Positions 22,345 through 33,439 of a stretch of DNA of 64,000 bases are shown here, piece by piece (within the stretch, counting starts at the first letter, position 1; every line of letters starts with the position of its first letter). The position numbers and the translations under genes were made by a program. Under the pieces are notes generated by a model that saw nothing but the letters and a program-made list of their open reading frames with translations, was not told where the DNA came from and did no database searches. Source of the DNA: Anastrepha obliqua (taxonomy: Eukaryota; Arthropoda; Insecta; Diptera; Tephritidae); NCBI RefSeq assembly GCF_027943255.1, contig NC_072897.1:63822406-63886405 (forward strand). The letters run 5' to 3'.

Positions 22345-22764
22345 AATTAATAAATTGAACAAATATTCGAAAAATTGTAAGAGGTGGAAATGATGTTAGA
22401 TAAAGTTCATTTTTTGTAGACTATTACAACATCAGGTATAGTTTGAAAAGAAAAACGTCTACCGCTCTATCAAAGCCCCTACAGCCCCTGAAAAGAAGTG
22501 GAAAATGTCATTTTTTGTATAAATTTACGTAATTGCGGGTGGTTAGTTTCTCTATTTTAATTTTTGTGTAAGTCTTCTTGAGTATATAAGTAGAATAAAT
22601 TATTCCCCTCTTAGCGCGCCCACTAACCACACTATCTTAAAGAAGTTTTGTACAGCTCTTGGCCCGCCCTTTTTGGACGACTCAGAACTCACCGCGTGAA
22701 GGTGACTGTACTACGAGTTCCACCCACTCCCTTCCCAACCAACCAACCAAAGATGAAAAATTAT

Positions 22765-25056
22765 TTATTCGGGAGTGGCAAAGTCTGCTTTAGTGTCAAA
22801 TTGAGGCATAACTGTACGAGAAGTGAGTGCTGCTCTTATAAACCCATCACGTCTCTCGTTCCCATACACTTTTGAGGACGCTTGAGTTACTAGTTTTACG
22901 CAACGCTCCACAGCTTGCGTATGGCATGGAATATTTGTTAAATCTATGGTTAATTTAGGTTTTTCTTTATCAGAAATTAATTGCAAGATATCTTCAGAAG
23001 AAAGGCTGTCTAAAATTGGGGGGCAGGTAAGTTTCATTTCAGACCAATTAATTAACTCAAAATGTTCATTTGCTTCAAAGTTCAGTTTAGGAACCAAAAA
23101 GTTTCTAATATTTTTGTCTTTTGAAGGGATTTCTTTTATTTTCAGAACTCGCCTCAATCCAAGATCGCGGACATGCTCTCTGTCATCTACCACCATCGAG
23201 AGAAGAATGTTTTCTGGATGGGCAAAAAAGGAATTTGTTTGAATAACCTTATGAACTACTGCCTGGACTTCTGAAGATAAGATTCTACATTTTTTAATAC
23301 ATTCTAAAATATGTTTAGGTCCGTCAACTATTGACGAATTTGTTTTGATTTCGAACCATAGAGGTGCGTATACAGTCAAAATGAGATTTGAATGAGATTT
23401 TTAGATGGCTCCTGCAAAGAAATGTATAATCGTAGGAACCTGTTTGCAATTGTCAACCAACGAGAGTGTGATATTGGTCCCGGATCTCGATTTGCTAGAT
23501 CTGGGGAGCAAAAACCAGCATCAATAGCAATGGCAATGTCATGTAAGTATTTCTGATCTTTACTTAAGCTTATTGCGTCAAGCGTTCGTGGAAGAGAGCA
23601 TTCGATCCTCTGAAAAGCAACGATGGACATTTAGCCAGCTGTTTGCCAAGAAGCCCACTGAAAGACTGAGGACCTGTTGTTTTACCATCAAGTATTTCAA
23701 CTAGATGCCTCAGAGGTAATTCATTAAAATGGAGGAGACAGATAGCCCATTGTACTGGTCTTTTTAAACGCGTTTCAATGAATTTTATTGCACCATTCTT
23801 CCACCCAGTATTTGTTGACGTACCATCACATCCAATCACTACAACATTAGATTGATTTATACCATTTTCTTCAAAATAATTTACAATGCTGTATGCTGTG
23901 TCCTTTCCACTTTTTGAAGTAGGTACTAAATGACAAAGGTACTTTGAGCCTGGTTCTGCTATTACTGAAATGTGCTCTTCTTTTTTATAGATTGATAACG
24001 TTTGTTTCCTTTTTCAACTAAAACTAAAGTGTCATCCATCCTGCCATCAAAATACACACACATCGGATCGTTTAATTGCTCTATTGCATTCTCCGCTTCG
24101 ATAAGTTTTAGTCTACATTTTTCTTTTTCTCTTCTCATTTTGCTTCGATCAACAACAAAAGAAGTATCTTTGTCCGTTATAAGACCAACGTCTTTAAATG
24201 CACTAGACACAATAGCTGCTGCTGCTCTATCAGATACTCCAAAACGATCACTTGTTAAGGCCGTTGCTGGAAGTGATAAGCGCATCTGTGCATTTTTTGA
24301 ACTTGCTGACTGAGAGGAAATAGAGCGTGGGGTCTGAAAATCGGGATCATTCTTATCATTGTCAACTTCAGGAGTTATCTCTGTTTCAGAATCAATACTA
24401 CTACAAGAAGGTCCAGGTAAGTTGGTCTGACTTAAGTGACGAGCTTTTCTCTGCAATTTTAATATAAGCTTTTGAGTTTCTTTGGTATCTACTGTCCCAA
24501 TCTTTCCTTGTCCGAGATATCTTTGAGCATATAGAAATTTGATTTCTAATGGCGGTATCTTTCTATCTTTAGGGCATGTGCAGTTGATAGTTACCGGCCT
24601 GGGACAAATACACTTGTCAAAGCTTCTTTGACAAAAGCAATTGAGTGTCATCTCGCACTTGCAGGACGAAATGTCAAATAATGTACTTGAAGATTGTTCA
24701 ATAAAATCATTGTACTTCTTTTGTTTCTCAGGTGTGTCTTTGTCCCTTGAATAAGATTTACGAAGAGTGTAGTATCGATCATGTAGATGTTTAATCTTTT
24801 GTACAACTCTTGTGTGGGAAACTATTGGAATCGAAGCCTTGGAATAAAGGGACTCAGTCTGATGAGCTACAGTATCTGCTACAACTGTGAAGCTTAACTT
24901 CTGACCAGAACTGGCAGCAGAAGATTCTACTGACATTTTGTACCTCACTTCTTGCCAACATTGTATAATGTCGGTATTAGTGGGAAGGACCGATGACAGC
25001 AGTGGTTTAGGTGCACCAAAAAATGGGCAGTGTATGTCCTTACGAGTAAGAGACAT
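22765..25056 (-). pseudogene. Transposase-like protein of the 8-bp-duplication element, three frameshifts
   Basis: The ATG at 25054-25056 opens 364 codons. The N-terminus is followed by a cysteine-rich block (CKCEMTLNCFCQRSFDKCIC and CTCPKD, about 24570-24680), a likely zinc-binding domain. A helical linker and KMRREKEKCRLKLIEAENAI (about 24070-24140), a short coiled-coil-like stretch, come next. After a 1-nt frameshift near 23975 comes VIGCDGTSTNTGWKNGAIKF (about 23780-23840), a candidate first catalytic Asp. WAICLLHFNELPLRHL follows. A second frameshift near 23610 precedes SHSRWLTIANRFLRLYIS (about 23410-23465). An 11-bp duplication near 23385 makes the third. The end has NIPCHTQAVERCVKLVTQAS (about 22870-22930), whose position resembles the hAT dimerisation segment. 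I know similar proteins as unnamed repeats in arthropods; a transposase role is inferred from the TIRs. Confidence 0.65.
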
Positions 25057-25534
25057 GAATAAAATGTTTCAAGAGATTTAATGTTAAGTAATTGTGTAAA
25101 CTATGTAATTCAAAAGAACATCGAATAGAATTTTTTTTGACCAAACAGCGCTGTTCGACAAGAGTGAAAGCAGAACTGGTAATGACCAGAGAGTACTAGC
25201 TCTTCCGTGCACTTCGTTTATCGGTATGCCAGAATCAAAAGCAAAATGAAAAGAAAGACGATGGAATACAAGTAACCATATGGAAGACGATCTAAAGCAC
25301 AGACGTGTTGTAGTAGCCGTAAGCCGCTTTCACGCAAGCCTCATTTGGCATAGGCTTCCTTAGTAGATTTGGTGTAAAATTGGTGAAAGTTGTGTCGCTT
25401 AGAACCACAGAAATGGATATATTAGAAAAATAAAAATCTACTACTCAATGCTGAAAGTGCTATGTATAAAAAGGGAGCTCGATCTTTAATCATTTACCAC
25501 TTCTACAAGTTTTCGTAAATCAGCTAGATTTGGG

Positions 25535-25686
25535 ATAAAATTTGTAAATTTTAAATGCAATGTGCGAACGGAAGATATTAACCGATTTGAAATTTCTTTT
25601 TTTCCTAAATTTGTATTTATATGTAGCAACTTTTCCCTGCTATTACGATATGATTTGAAAAAATTTACGTATTTCACTCCGGTCTA
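25535..25686 (-). repeat. Right TIR of the 22192-25686 element
   Basis: Reverse-complement partner of 22192-22344, followed directly by TTGTTGAG, the second copy of the 8-bp target duplication. Confidence 0.9.
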
Positions 25687-26128
25687 TTGTTGAGTCGATT
25701 CAACTACGAGAAGGACGCGGTAACGAAGTGTGCGGCATACAAAACAACTCAGATTCAGAGCTCAGGACCGAAATAGCTACACTTACACAGCGACTCGATA
25801 AAGCGTTAGATAACGGCAAGACCCATTACCGTTCGAGTACTAAAACACCAGCAGCCATCGAAAATCAGACAGCAGTTCTGAATCGTGTGTTGGTATCACC
25901 GAAAATTCGGTCAAGAATCTAAAAGATGTTGCAAGTTCACTCGCTCACCACCACCAAACAATTCAAAATAGAATTATTCTGCCATTGTCGGGTCCTCAAT
26001 TACAGTACCCGACAGGTACCCATTACTCCTTCTGCACGACTTTACCTACATATTTGCTGAGAGTCTTCAACCAGATCCGGATTCACCCAGAAGATGTTTG
26101 TAAGACTGCCATTACAACACGATTCGGC

Positions 26129-27160
26129 TTATAGGAATTTACTCCTGCTAACGGCCGTATGATATGGGGAATACAGAAGCTTAATGTAGCTTCTCGCACA
26201 ATTGCCATATATCGGGAGATCAAAATCAATATTGGACAGTAAAAGAGCTTTGGTTACATTTATAAGAGTATATTGGTTAATTAAACAATGTTTCGGTGAT
26301 AAATATTTAACTATACTTAGTTTGACAGCCAGTTGCTTTCGTAAGTCTAAGCAATGTTCTTTAACTGTTAGCTTTTTGTCAAAAATTATACCCAAAAACT
26401 TAAGACTAGTTGTATTGACAATTGGTATATCGTTATGCGACAAATATGGAAGTTTTTACATTTCTTAATGGAGATTTTAGCACCTGAGACTTCGCCCCAA
26501 CGAGCTATGTCTGAGAGTATATCTAAGAAGTCTTTCTTTACAGCATTTAAGTCATTAACTTTAGAAAACAATAATAAATCATTTGCGTAGCAAATGTGAG
26601 AAACATTTTTGTACTTGTTAATTACAATACTGACTTCATTGAAGGCTGCTATGAACAAGATAACAGACAGTGGAGACCCTTGAGCTATACCATTATACCT
26701 ACAAAGGATGGTAATTAGAGTAGGCGTTGTTAACGTTTGCAACAAGTTTGCGGTTGGTGAGAAAATCTTTAATCAGGTTAAGTAACTTAACGCCTAGATT
26801 CCAATTTTGAAACTGACGAAGCACAACGGGAACTCCAACGCGGTCGAAGGCTCTTTCGAAGTGGATACTCAGGGTTGACAGTTGATTTCTGTTGGAAAGA
26901 GTAGTAGATGCGTTGTTTTCAAAAAAGAGAATAGCATCGATTGTGCCCTGCCCTGCCTTAAAGCCTACTTGTCGTGGACTTATTAAGTTAAATTTTGTGG
27001 CATGCCAGGAGATACGCATTGATATAATCTTTTCAAAGAGTTTTGCCAGACAGCTAAGTAGCGATATCGGTCTGACCCCACTGACCTCTGTTGGAGTAGC
27101 ATTTGGTTTAGGGATGGGGATAATTACTGCATTTTTCCACGCCTGGGGCTAAATTCCCTG
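26129..27160 (-). pseudogene. I-like LINE ORF2, reverse transcriptase part
   Basis: Motifs in order: AVIIPIPKPNATP (about 27105-27140), RPISLLSCLAKLFEKII (about 27025-27075), PRQVGFKAGQGTIDAILFF (about 26925-26980) and HFERAFDRVG. Then come NGIAQGSPLSVILFIAAFNE (about 26640-26700), a catalytic box reading CYANDLLLF where YADD is normal (about 26560-26590), and LKFLGIIFDKKLT. The frame shifts near 26720 and 26440. The first catalytic Asp of the YxDD pair is replaced by Asn, so the polymerase would be dead even without the shifts. Family wording is that of the I factor clade. Confidence 0.85.
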
Positions 27161-27166
27161 GTTTAA

Positions 27167-27883
27167 GGGGGAAGTCTACTGTGACAAGGGAAAAAACAGG
27201 CTTATTTTCCGGATTTTATTTCTAACAAAATATTGCTCGTACATAAAATCTATTTAAACTCTTATCTTTATTATATATTTAAGTTTTTGAAAAAAAAATT
27301 TTAAGTCAAAATATTCAAAATGGCCGCTGTGGCACTTCTGCAAGCGCAGGTCCGCTTTTTTATACGGTGTACACGATATCTCGAGTTCTGATAAATGAAT
27401 CAGCTTAAAAATTTAATTATATATTCTCTGTAATAGTGTCTCTCGTCTGACATAGGATTTTTTTGATATCGTTATTTGTTAAATTGTTATAAACAATAGT
27501 AACATCAATTTTAGGCAAAAAAAAAGAAAAAAATTTCAAGAATTTTTTTTTCAACGCCAAAATTTTTTATCGACATAATCCTACGTCAGACGAGAGTCAA
27601 TACTATGTATATGATAACAATATTTTGTTTTTTTGTTTTAGATCACCGAAACGTAAGATTTCATGTACACCGTTTAGGCACCTAAGAAAAGCGGACCTGC
27701 GCTTGCAGAAGTGCCACAGCGGCCATTTTGAATATTTTGACTTAAAATTTTTTTTTCAAAAACTTAAATATACATATAATAAAGATAAGAGTTTAAATAG
27801 ATTTTATGTACGAGCATAATTTTGTTAGAAATAAAATCCGGAAAATAAGCCTGTTTTTTCCCTTGTCACAGTAGACTTCCCCC
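27167..27883. mobile_element. Foldback MITE with TTAA duplication (piggyBac-like)
   Basis: 717 bp. The two sides are inverted copies starting GGGGGAAGTCTACTGTGACA, with strong pairing over roughly 200 bp on each side and weaker similarity further in. TTAA flanks it (27163-27166, 27884-27887). There is no coding capacity; apparent short frames are shadows of the palindrome. It interrupts ORF2 of the I-like LINE between the endonuclease and RT domains. Confidence 0.85.
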
Positions 27884-27894
27884 TTAAAATATTA

Positions 27895-29151
27895 TTATAG
27901 AGTCTTAAAAGTCTGATCTTCAGACAGAGAGGAAGATGATGAAACATGGGATATGATATACGATCGGCAATATGAAGCAAAGCGGTTGGCTATTTCTTTT
28001 GGGTCAGTTATGGGACCATTTGAGTTGCTTAGAGAGATTGCCGGAGTTTGGGTATAAGAGCCAGATAGTCTTTTAATATCGAGCCAAGCTTTCTTCGGAT
28101 TAGTTTTATGATTAATGGACTCCGAGAATTTTTTCAGACACTCTCTCTTAGCTTGTTTGCACTTTTTGCGAAAAATTGCATTTGCTTTCTTATAGCGAAT
28201 CAAATTGGTGTATGTTCTAGAACTTTTATATTCAGACCAGTAAAGTTGTTTCTCTTTTCTCAGCTGAGATAGTTCGGTTGACCAGTAGGGTACCGATTTT
28301 GAAAAGATTTTGTTCGTAGATTGTGGTATGGAAAAATGTGCAGAAGTCCGAATTATTTTAGTTATCACCGCAGCTTCTTTATTTATGTTGTCAGAATATT
28401 GGTAGTAAGAGCAAAGATTAGATGTCACTTGTTGAAACATTTCCCAGTCAGCTTTGTTTGTTAGAAACTTAGGTTTGGGAGGTACTTTGTATGCCGATTG
28501 AGTGCGGAGCTCAGTGACGATGGGATAGTGATCGCTGACATGCAGATCAGATAGGGTGATGGTTGTAAGTTTTGGTCCAATGTTGGATGAACAGATTGTT
28601 AAGTCAACGGTTGTGAAAGTTTTATGTGTAGAAAAATGTGTTGGGCTATTGTCGTTTAGTATGGTGAGATTCTCTGAGAGAATTAGGTCCTCTATAATAA
28701 CGCCTCTGGTGTTTGTATTTTCGGATCCCCAAAGAGGGCTCCAAGCATTAAAATCTCCAGCGATTATAACCGGGGTTGAGACTGAGCTTATGAATTGCCT
28801 GAGTTCATTGCATGATATATTTTGTAGTGGTGGTATGTATATAGAGACAATAGTGAATTTAAAACTTAGTGTAATTTCTATTGTAATTGTTATGATGTTG
28901 GACTGAATGTGCAGTTCTCTATGGGGAATAGACTTCTTTACTAAAACCGCGATGCCTTGTTTGTTCGAATTGTTTTGTGGTAGGTTAAAGAAAAAACCTT
29001 TGTATTGAGTAGGTACCGCAACTGACTTTCCAGCAGCTAGATGGGTTTCTTGAATAGATATAACGTAAGGCGATTGTTCTTTTATCAAGGTCTCCAGCTC
29101 AGTGAAGTTATTGTAAAAACCGTGCATGTTCCATTGTATTATCTTAAACAT
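27895..29151 (-). CDS. I-like LINE ORF2, apurinic-like endonuclease part (partial)
   Basis: 418 uninterrupted codons from ATG at 29149-29151. Endonuclease motifs are in order: IIQWNMHGFYNNF (residues 4-16), SIQETHLA (33-40), SIYIPPLQN, VIIAGDFNAWSPLWGS (about 127-142) and HVSDHYPIV (about 203-211). The linker up to YWSTELSQLRKEKQLYW and the KKAWLDIKRLSG region follows. The reading ends near the MITE; RT follows beyond it. The endonuclease nicks the target DNA so that RT can prime on it. The residues for catalysis (N, E, D/N, D/H) appear present. Confidence 0.85.
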   Translation of the reverse strand: MFKIIQWNMHGFYNNFTELETLIKEQSPYVISIQETHLAAGKSVAVPTQYKGFFFNLPQNNSNKQGIAVLVKKSIPHRELHIQSNIITITIEITLSFKFTIVSIYIPPLQNISCNELRQFISSVSTPVIIAGDFNAWSPLWGSENTNTRGVIIEDLILSENLTILNDNSPTHFSTHKTFTTVDLTICSSNIGPKLTTITLSDLHVSDHYPIVTELRTQSAYKVPPKPKFLTNKADWEMFQQVTSNLCSYYQYSDNINKEAAVITKIIRTSAHFSIPQSTNKIFSKSVPYWSTELSQLRKEKQLYWSEYKSSRTYTNLIRYKKANAIFRKKCKQAKRECLKKFSESINHKTNPKKAWLDIKRLSGSYTQTPAISLSNSNGPITDPKEIANRFASYCRSYIISHVSSSSSLSEDQTFKTL

Positions 29152-29208
29152 TTTATTTGTATAGAGTTATCGCAAAACGTAATGAGGGGGGATATGTTAC
29201 ATGCATGT

Positions 29209-30560
29209 CTATTGACAATCGTCAACTGTCATGTACTGATCTCCAGTATTGTACTGTGTTAAATTATGCGTTAGACCGTCATTGATAGCATCAGAGTCAG
29301 TTGAAGTTGTTGTGAGTAATTGAGTTATTGGTTGATTTTGGTCTATATTCGTTTGTCCTATGATTCTTGCGAGAGTAGATCCAAGGTTGAAAGACGATTG
29401 TAAAAAAGAGTGAAGAGGTGGTGATATAGTGAGTTCATTAGCTAATGTATTTGTGGATTGTGATTCGTGTGTATTGATAATTTGTTGGGTGTTGTTGTTA
29501 TCTGAGATGTTGGTTTGAGGTATATTTTGTTGGTCGATGTTGGAAGAATTATTTAATGGAATGTTGGATGGAGAGTCATTTTTTGATTTATTTTGTAGAA
29601 TAGAGAGAGGTGAAATAATAGTGCTTGATGTTGGTTTTTCTTTATTATTATTTTTTTGTATTTGAGTTTCTCTTGCTTTCGTGGCGAAAGATGTATCGAG
29701 TGTAAGTAATTTTTTCGATGGCAAATATTTGGGACATGTGTTGGCTGATGAGGCGTGGTTGCCTGAGCAATTAGTGCAAAAAGTGCGTGTGCAGGAGGAA
29801 GTGTGAGGAGGAAGACTACAAGTAACACATGCCGGAGTACCATTGCATCGCTTAGTGGTGTGACCCAACTTTTGACACGTCTTACACCTCATGGGGTTAG
29901 GATAGCATGGTTGACTTTAGCACTTCTCCACGATACTTCTACTTTTTCAGGTAATTCATAAACGTCAAAAGTGAGCAAAATAACAACAGTATGGTGTGAA
30001 ACACTGTCAACCGTTCTACTAAAATTGTATACAGCTACAACACCTTGTTTACTCATATTCTCTATGATTTCTTTTTCGTCAACATCAATGAGGCAGGGGC
30101 CATAAATTGTACCTTTAACACTGTTTAAGTTGTCGTTAAATTTGGCTTCAATTTCACATACACCGTTTGCGCGATTTGCGGATTCTTCACTAATAGCAAG
30201 AGGTTACCTGTACGAAATTCTGTAATCGAAATTATTTCTTTACTAATATACTCTAATGCTTTATGCACCGCAAAACATGAGTACTTTGATAGAGGTTTGT
30301 TGGTATCGATTGCACTGATAGAAATGAATCTGGAGTTAATATATTTTTTTTTTGAACCGGCAAAGCTGGAAAATTCAATGGTGAATAAGAAGGTTTTTTC
30401 CGTTTCGTTTGTGGGGCAGGAGCAAGCAATGCAAACCTGTTGTCCCCGAGATTTGGTAGCCCGGGGGCCGTCGTTGGTAAATTTTCCAAAAGCCCACTAG
30501 TTTTTAAGCACTTATAAAGAAAAAGGTAATTAATAAAATAGTAAATTAAAGCTTTGAAAG
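29209..30560 (-). pseudogene. I-like LINE ORF1 (nucleocapsid-like)
   Basis: The 3' part (29209-29892) is open for 227 codons. It has three Cys-His knuckles: CKTCQKLGHTTKRC, CVTCSLPPHTSSC and CTNCSGNHASSANTC. An Asn/Thr/Gln-rich low-complexity tail follows. The 5' part lies upstream in other frames (LPNLGDNRFALLAPAPQ at about 30430-30480) and is separated by frameshifts between 29893 and 30250. The tail ends 57 bp before the ORF2 ATG, the usual LINE arrangement. Confidence 0.75.
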
Positions 30561-30639
30561 CAAGCACGTGAACGTTAAGCAAATAAACTGAGAAATAGTC
30601 AACACAGAGAAACTTAGAATGAGCGAAACACGTCTACTC

Positions 30640-31330
30640 TGAGTAAACACCTGTCGAAAATTGATTTGTTCTATAATTAGTTGCGATTTTATAGGTAGCT
30701 TCATTACTCTCTCATATAAGTCTTGTTCCTTATTGGCGAAAAACTCTAGTCATCGATTTTCACAGTATTCTCTTGATACCAATTTCTTATCACTCAGGAA
30801 GTGTTGCAATGAAAGAAAAAAGTTGTATCGTTTTCGCACAATATTATCGTATATGTCCATTTTCACAGCCCCAGTCACCATACGTTTAAGAAATGGGTCA
30901 ATTTCATTCCGTTTTGCCAAGTCTTCGCAAAGGAAATTCGATCCATCATGGTTTTTGGTGTTAATTGGGGGGACACCCAAACATAGAGCTTCTTTTTGAA
31001 TCCAGCTTTGCGCAAATTGTTTAAAATTGTTTTATGGTATATCTTTAGGTCCTGGATGATGCTATGACTACTAACATGCTGGTCAACCGGAATATTTCTG
31101 TGGTTTTACTATATCGACATTTTCGACGACGGGCCTGCCTGTGCGAGGTGTATCTAAAATGCCTGAACGGAGCCGACGAAACCATGGACCTAATTAGCTG
31201 TTATAGTATTGGCACCACAAATACCATTCACAATTTCAGCGGTCTGGCTTGCATTTCTTGCCTTTATGAAAAAAACCGTATAATGTACCGAATTTTCTCT
31301 TTGTTGACTACCATTGTTAACACCCTGTAA
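30640..31330 (-). pseudogene. Mariner (DD34D) transposase remnant with internal deletion
   Basis: Minus-strand pieces in order are the N-terminal helix-turn-helix region (NGICGANTI-like segment about 31200-31245), a GRPVV/D-linker (about 31110-31140), then the block ending NLRKAGFK (about 31000-31020). EIDPFLKRMVTGAVKMDIYD (about 30850-30910) follows, where the first catalytic Asp of TGDEKW has been lost. The text then jumps directly to the C-terminal LSDKKLVSREYCENR (about 30750-30800) and FFANKEQD. The central catalytic section is deleted. Confidence 0.65.
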
Positions 31331-32681
31331 CTCACAGCTGAATTGAATGTCACCTGGACAATGAACATAAACTTTAAATTGTTTGATTGATACTTTACGA
31401 GATATCGATCACTACGGTCATTTACCAAGAAAAAAATGATTTATTTTTCCCCCAAAAAATATATCCTTGCTGTTAAGTTTTTAGAACTCCAACATATGAA
31501 GGGATGTAAGATAAAAATAATTTTCAAAAGTATTATTTCACGTCACCTATAACAACCGTAAGAAAAATAAATCAGTTTTAATATGCAACTTTTTAAATCA
31601 ACTGTTAAATCCAATTGAAAGAAATACAGATGATTCAAACTATTTGCGGTTACTATAAAGCGGTAAGAATAGTGTTGCATAGAGGAAGCATTTTTTGTTT
31701 AATTTCGATTAGACAAATTTTAATGTGCAATATTGAGGTGATATCCATTATCTGCTGATGGAAACACCAAGGGGTACGCACGATGTAGTTCAAAAATTCA
31801 TTTCAATTCACCAAGATAATGTCTGTTGCACACTTATCCTAATCAACAAAAAGAACTGCTAATTCATTAGTAGCAGGAATTTTACACCCTCCAATAACAT
31901 TGTTTTGTGCTGTTGTTGAAAATCGAAAAATATTAATTCTGATGACACTGTGTGACAAAAAAAAAAAATTAAATATACTTTTATGGAGACCTAGCACAAC
32001 TTGTGGCTATAGAAAAACTAAAAAAAATGGTAAAGGAGAAATTTCCAATACACCCCCAAAATCTCATTTTATGGCCATAAAACCGTTTTTCAGTAGGTTG
32101 ATGTGAAGAATAACTCCTAACTTCGCCAATTTCCATCCGATTTCGAATTTGCTTTTTTAGTTCGAAAGAACAAAAACAAGCCTTTTTGACAGTGTGTTGA
32201 CAATTTTTCTGAAATGACAACTGACGAGACTGTAGACGGAAGTATTTGGAATTTTTTTATTTTTTCTCTATTTTTTCGACTTTGACATAATTTTTACGAT
32301 ATTATCCGATATTGAGGATTTTTTTTAGTACCCCACTGTTATAGTAAATTTAATTTTGCTTCAAATGAGCTATATCTGACTGTGTCTTTGAATTTTATAT
32401 ATGGGCATATAATTTCCATCAACTATTTAATTTGTGCCTAGGAGGTTTTGAGAATAGGTGCGATCCAAGAAATAAAGATTTTAAGGAATTTTTTGGTTCT
32501 TGCAGTCCTGGTAAAATAATTTCTCCGCCGGAATAACAAGGTCCAGGAGCTTCACGTTTTCTCGCGTTCCACTACAAACATAGGTATTATGTCGCGCTCG
32601 CCTACGTTTTAAGCAATTCACCGCAGAAGTGTTAGGTATTTTCCTATTAATCCATCTTCGCGGATTCTGCTTTCCATTTCA
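31331..32681. other. AT-rich non-coding stretch
   Basis: No supported gene; long A and T runs are frequent. It may include mariner flanks near 31331-31420. A few short open frames have no recognisable domain. Confidence 0.4.
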
Positions 32682-33438
32682 AGATTTATGGGCAATTTGG
32701 TTTTTCGGCTCAAAATCGATTTTTTTAATTATAAAAGAAATTTTTGTTTTAACTGCTCATAACTTAATGAAAAATGAACCGATTTTAATGATTCTGGGTT
32801 CAAAATGATCGTCCTTACTTACACGAGCGACTTCATGTGCAAACAATAGCAAAAAAAGTAGTTGAAAATTTTTTATTTTACAAAAAACAAAAACTGCGAA
32901 ATATTTTCGAAATTCAATATTTCAAAAAGTACATTTTTTTTTAACTTTTTCCAAATCAAGAGGACACCTCAAACTTCAATTGAGCTGAATGCCCATTAGC
33001 TAAAATGAGTTGTTTTTGAGTCATGAATTTTTGAGAAAAAAACCTGTTTCGCACTTTTTATTTTTTGCTAAATAAAATACTTTCAACTACTTTTTTGCTA
33101 TTGTTTGTACATGAAATCGCTTGTCAAGTAATGACGATCATTTTGAACCTAGAATCATTAAAATCGGTTCGTTTTTGACTTAGTTATGAGGAATTAAAAA
33201 AACAATGTCTTATTTAAATGCTTTCCATTTGAATTCAACCGGACTATTCGGGACATGTTCTTCGATTTCGATGTAACTCAAATATGTTGCGCTCTGGTAA
33301 AAATAATGAGACACGTATTTTTTTGTTCGCCCAAAAAACATTTTTTTAAGATTTATCGGCAATTTTGTTTTTCGGCTCAAAATCGATTTTTTAATTATAT
33401 AAGAAATTTTTGTTTTAATTGCTCATGACTTAGTCAAA
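32682..33438. repeat. AT-rich inverted-repeat element with flanking direct repeat
   Basis: Arms at about 32742-32910 and 33040-33215 are inverted copies; both carry GAACCGATTTTAATGATTCT in opposite orientation. The loop is about 130 bp. A direct copy of the left shoulder (32682-32773, with TTTTTCGGCTCAAAATCGAT) recurs at 33350-33438. It is non-coding. It looks like a MITE or foldback element, partly duplicated. Confidence 0.7.
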
Positions 33439-33439
33439 A

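Larger units (their letters stand above)
22192..25686 (-). mobile_element. 3.5-kb DNA transposon of uncertain (hAT-like?) superfamily, 153-bp TIRs
   Basis: Ends are TAGACCGGAGTGAAATACGT inward from both sides. The TIRs are 153 bp (22192-22344) and 152 bp (25535-25686), differing at about four bases and one A. An exact 8-bp duplication TTGTTGAG flanks them (22184-22191, 25687-25694). Removal restores the gag reading frame, which proves the boundaries. The single gene (22765-25056, minus) encodes a large transposase-like protein. An 8-bp duplication is known for hAT, P and Merlin-type elements; TIRs this long are unusual for hAT. Confidence 0.85.
21081..26110 (+). pseudogene. LTR-retrotransposon gag, split by two insertions
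   Basis: Three coding pieces join when two elements are removed. Piece one is 21081-21240 (HAKFYIVAASIPQLELTELR, PIIDAAPS). Piece two is 21934-22191 (TGNYLYISTKLTEYLTQ; then LFNEMKRAVGSALSESILLD, LWVNCLPAYAQAAIIA). Piece three is 25687-25922 (LRTEIATLTQRLDKALDNGK and onward). The order and wording match capsid regions of Ty3/gypsy-like insect retrotransposons. Stops are already present in piece two. The first gap holds the element at 21241-21933, the second that at 22192-25686. The I-like LINE begins shortly after, near 26129. Confidence 0.65.
26129..30560 (-). mobile_element. I-like LINE, split by a TTAA MITE, 3' end missing
   Basis: In minus order it has ORF1 with CCHC knuckles (29209-30560), a 57-bp gap, then ORF2 endonuclease (27895-29151) and RT (26129-27160). 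The MITE at 27167-27883 lies between endonuclease and RT. The element stops abruptly at about 26129 inside the post-RT region. No RNase H, 3' untranslated region or TAA tail is present, the opposite of normal 5' truncation. Confidence 0.8.

Noticed and set aside
24002..24313. 103-codon plus-strand frame
   Set aside because: Antisense shadow of the transposase-like gene at 22765-25056.
27625..27819. 64-codon plus-strand frame
   Set aside because: Lies wholly within one arm of the TTAA palindromic MITE; no domain and mirrored on the other arm.
28556..28906. 116-codon plus-strand frame
   Set aside because: Antisense of the well-supported I-like endonuclease domain.
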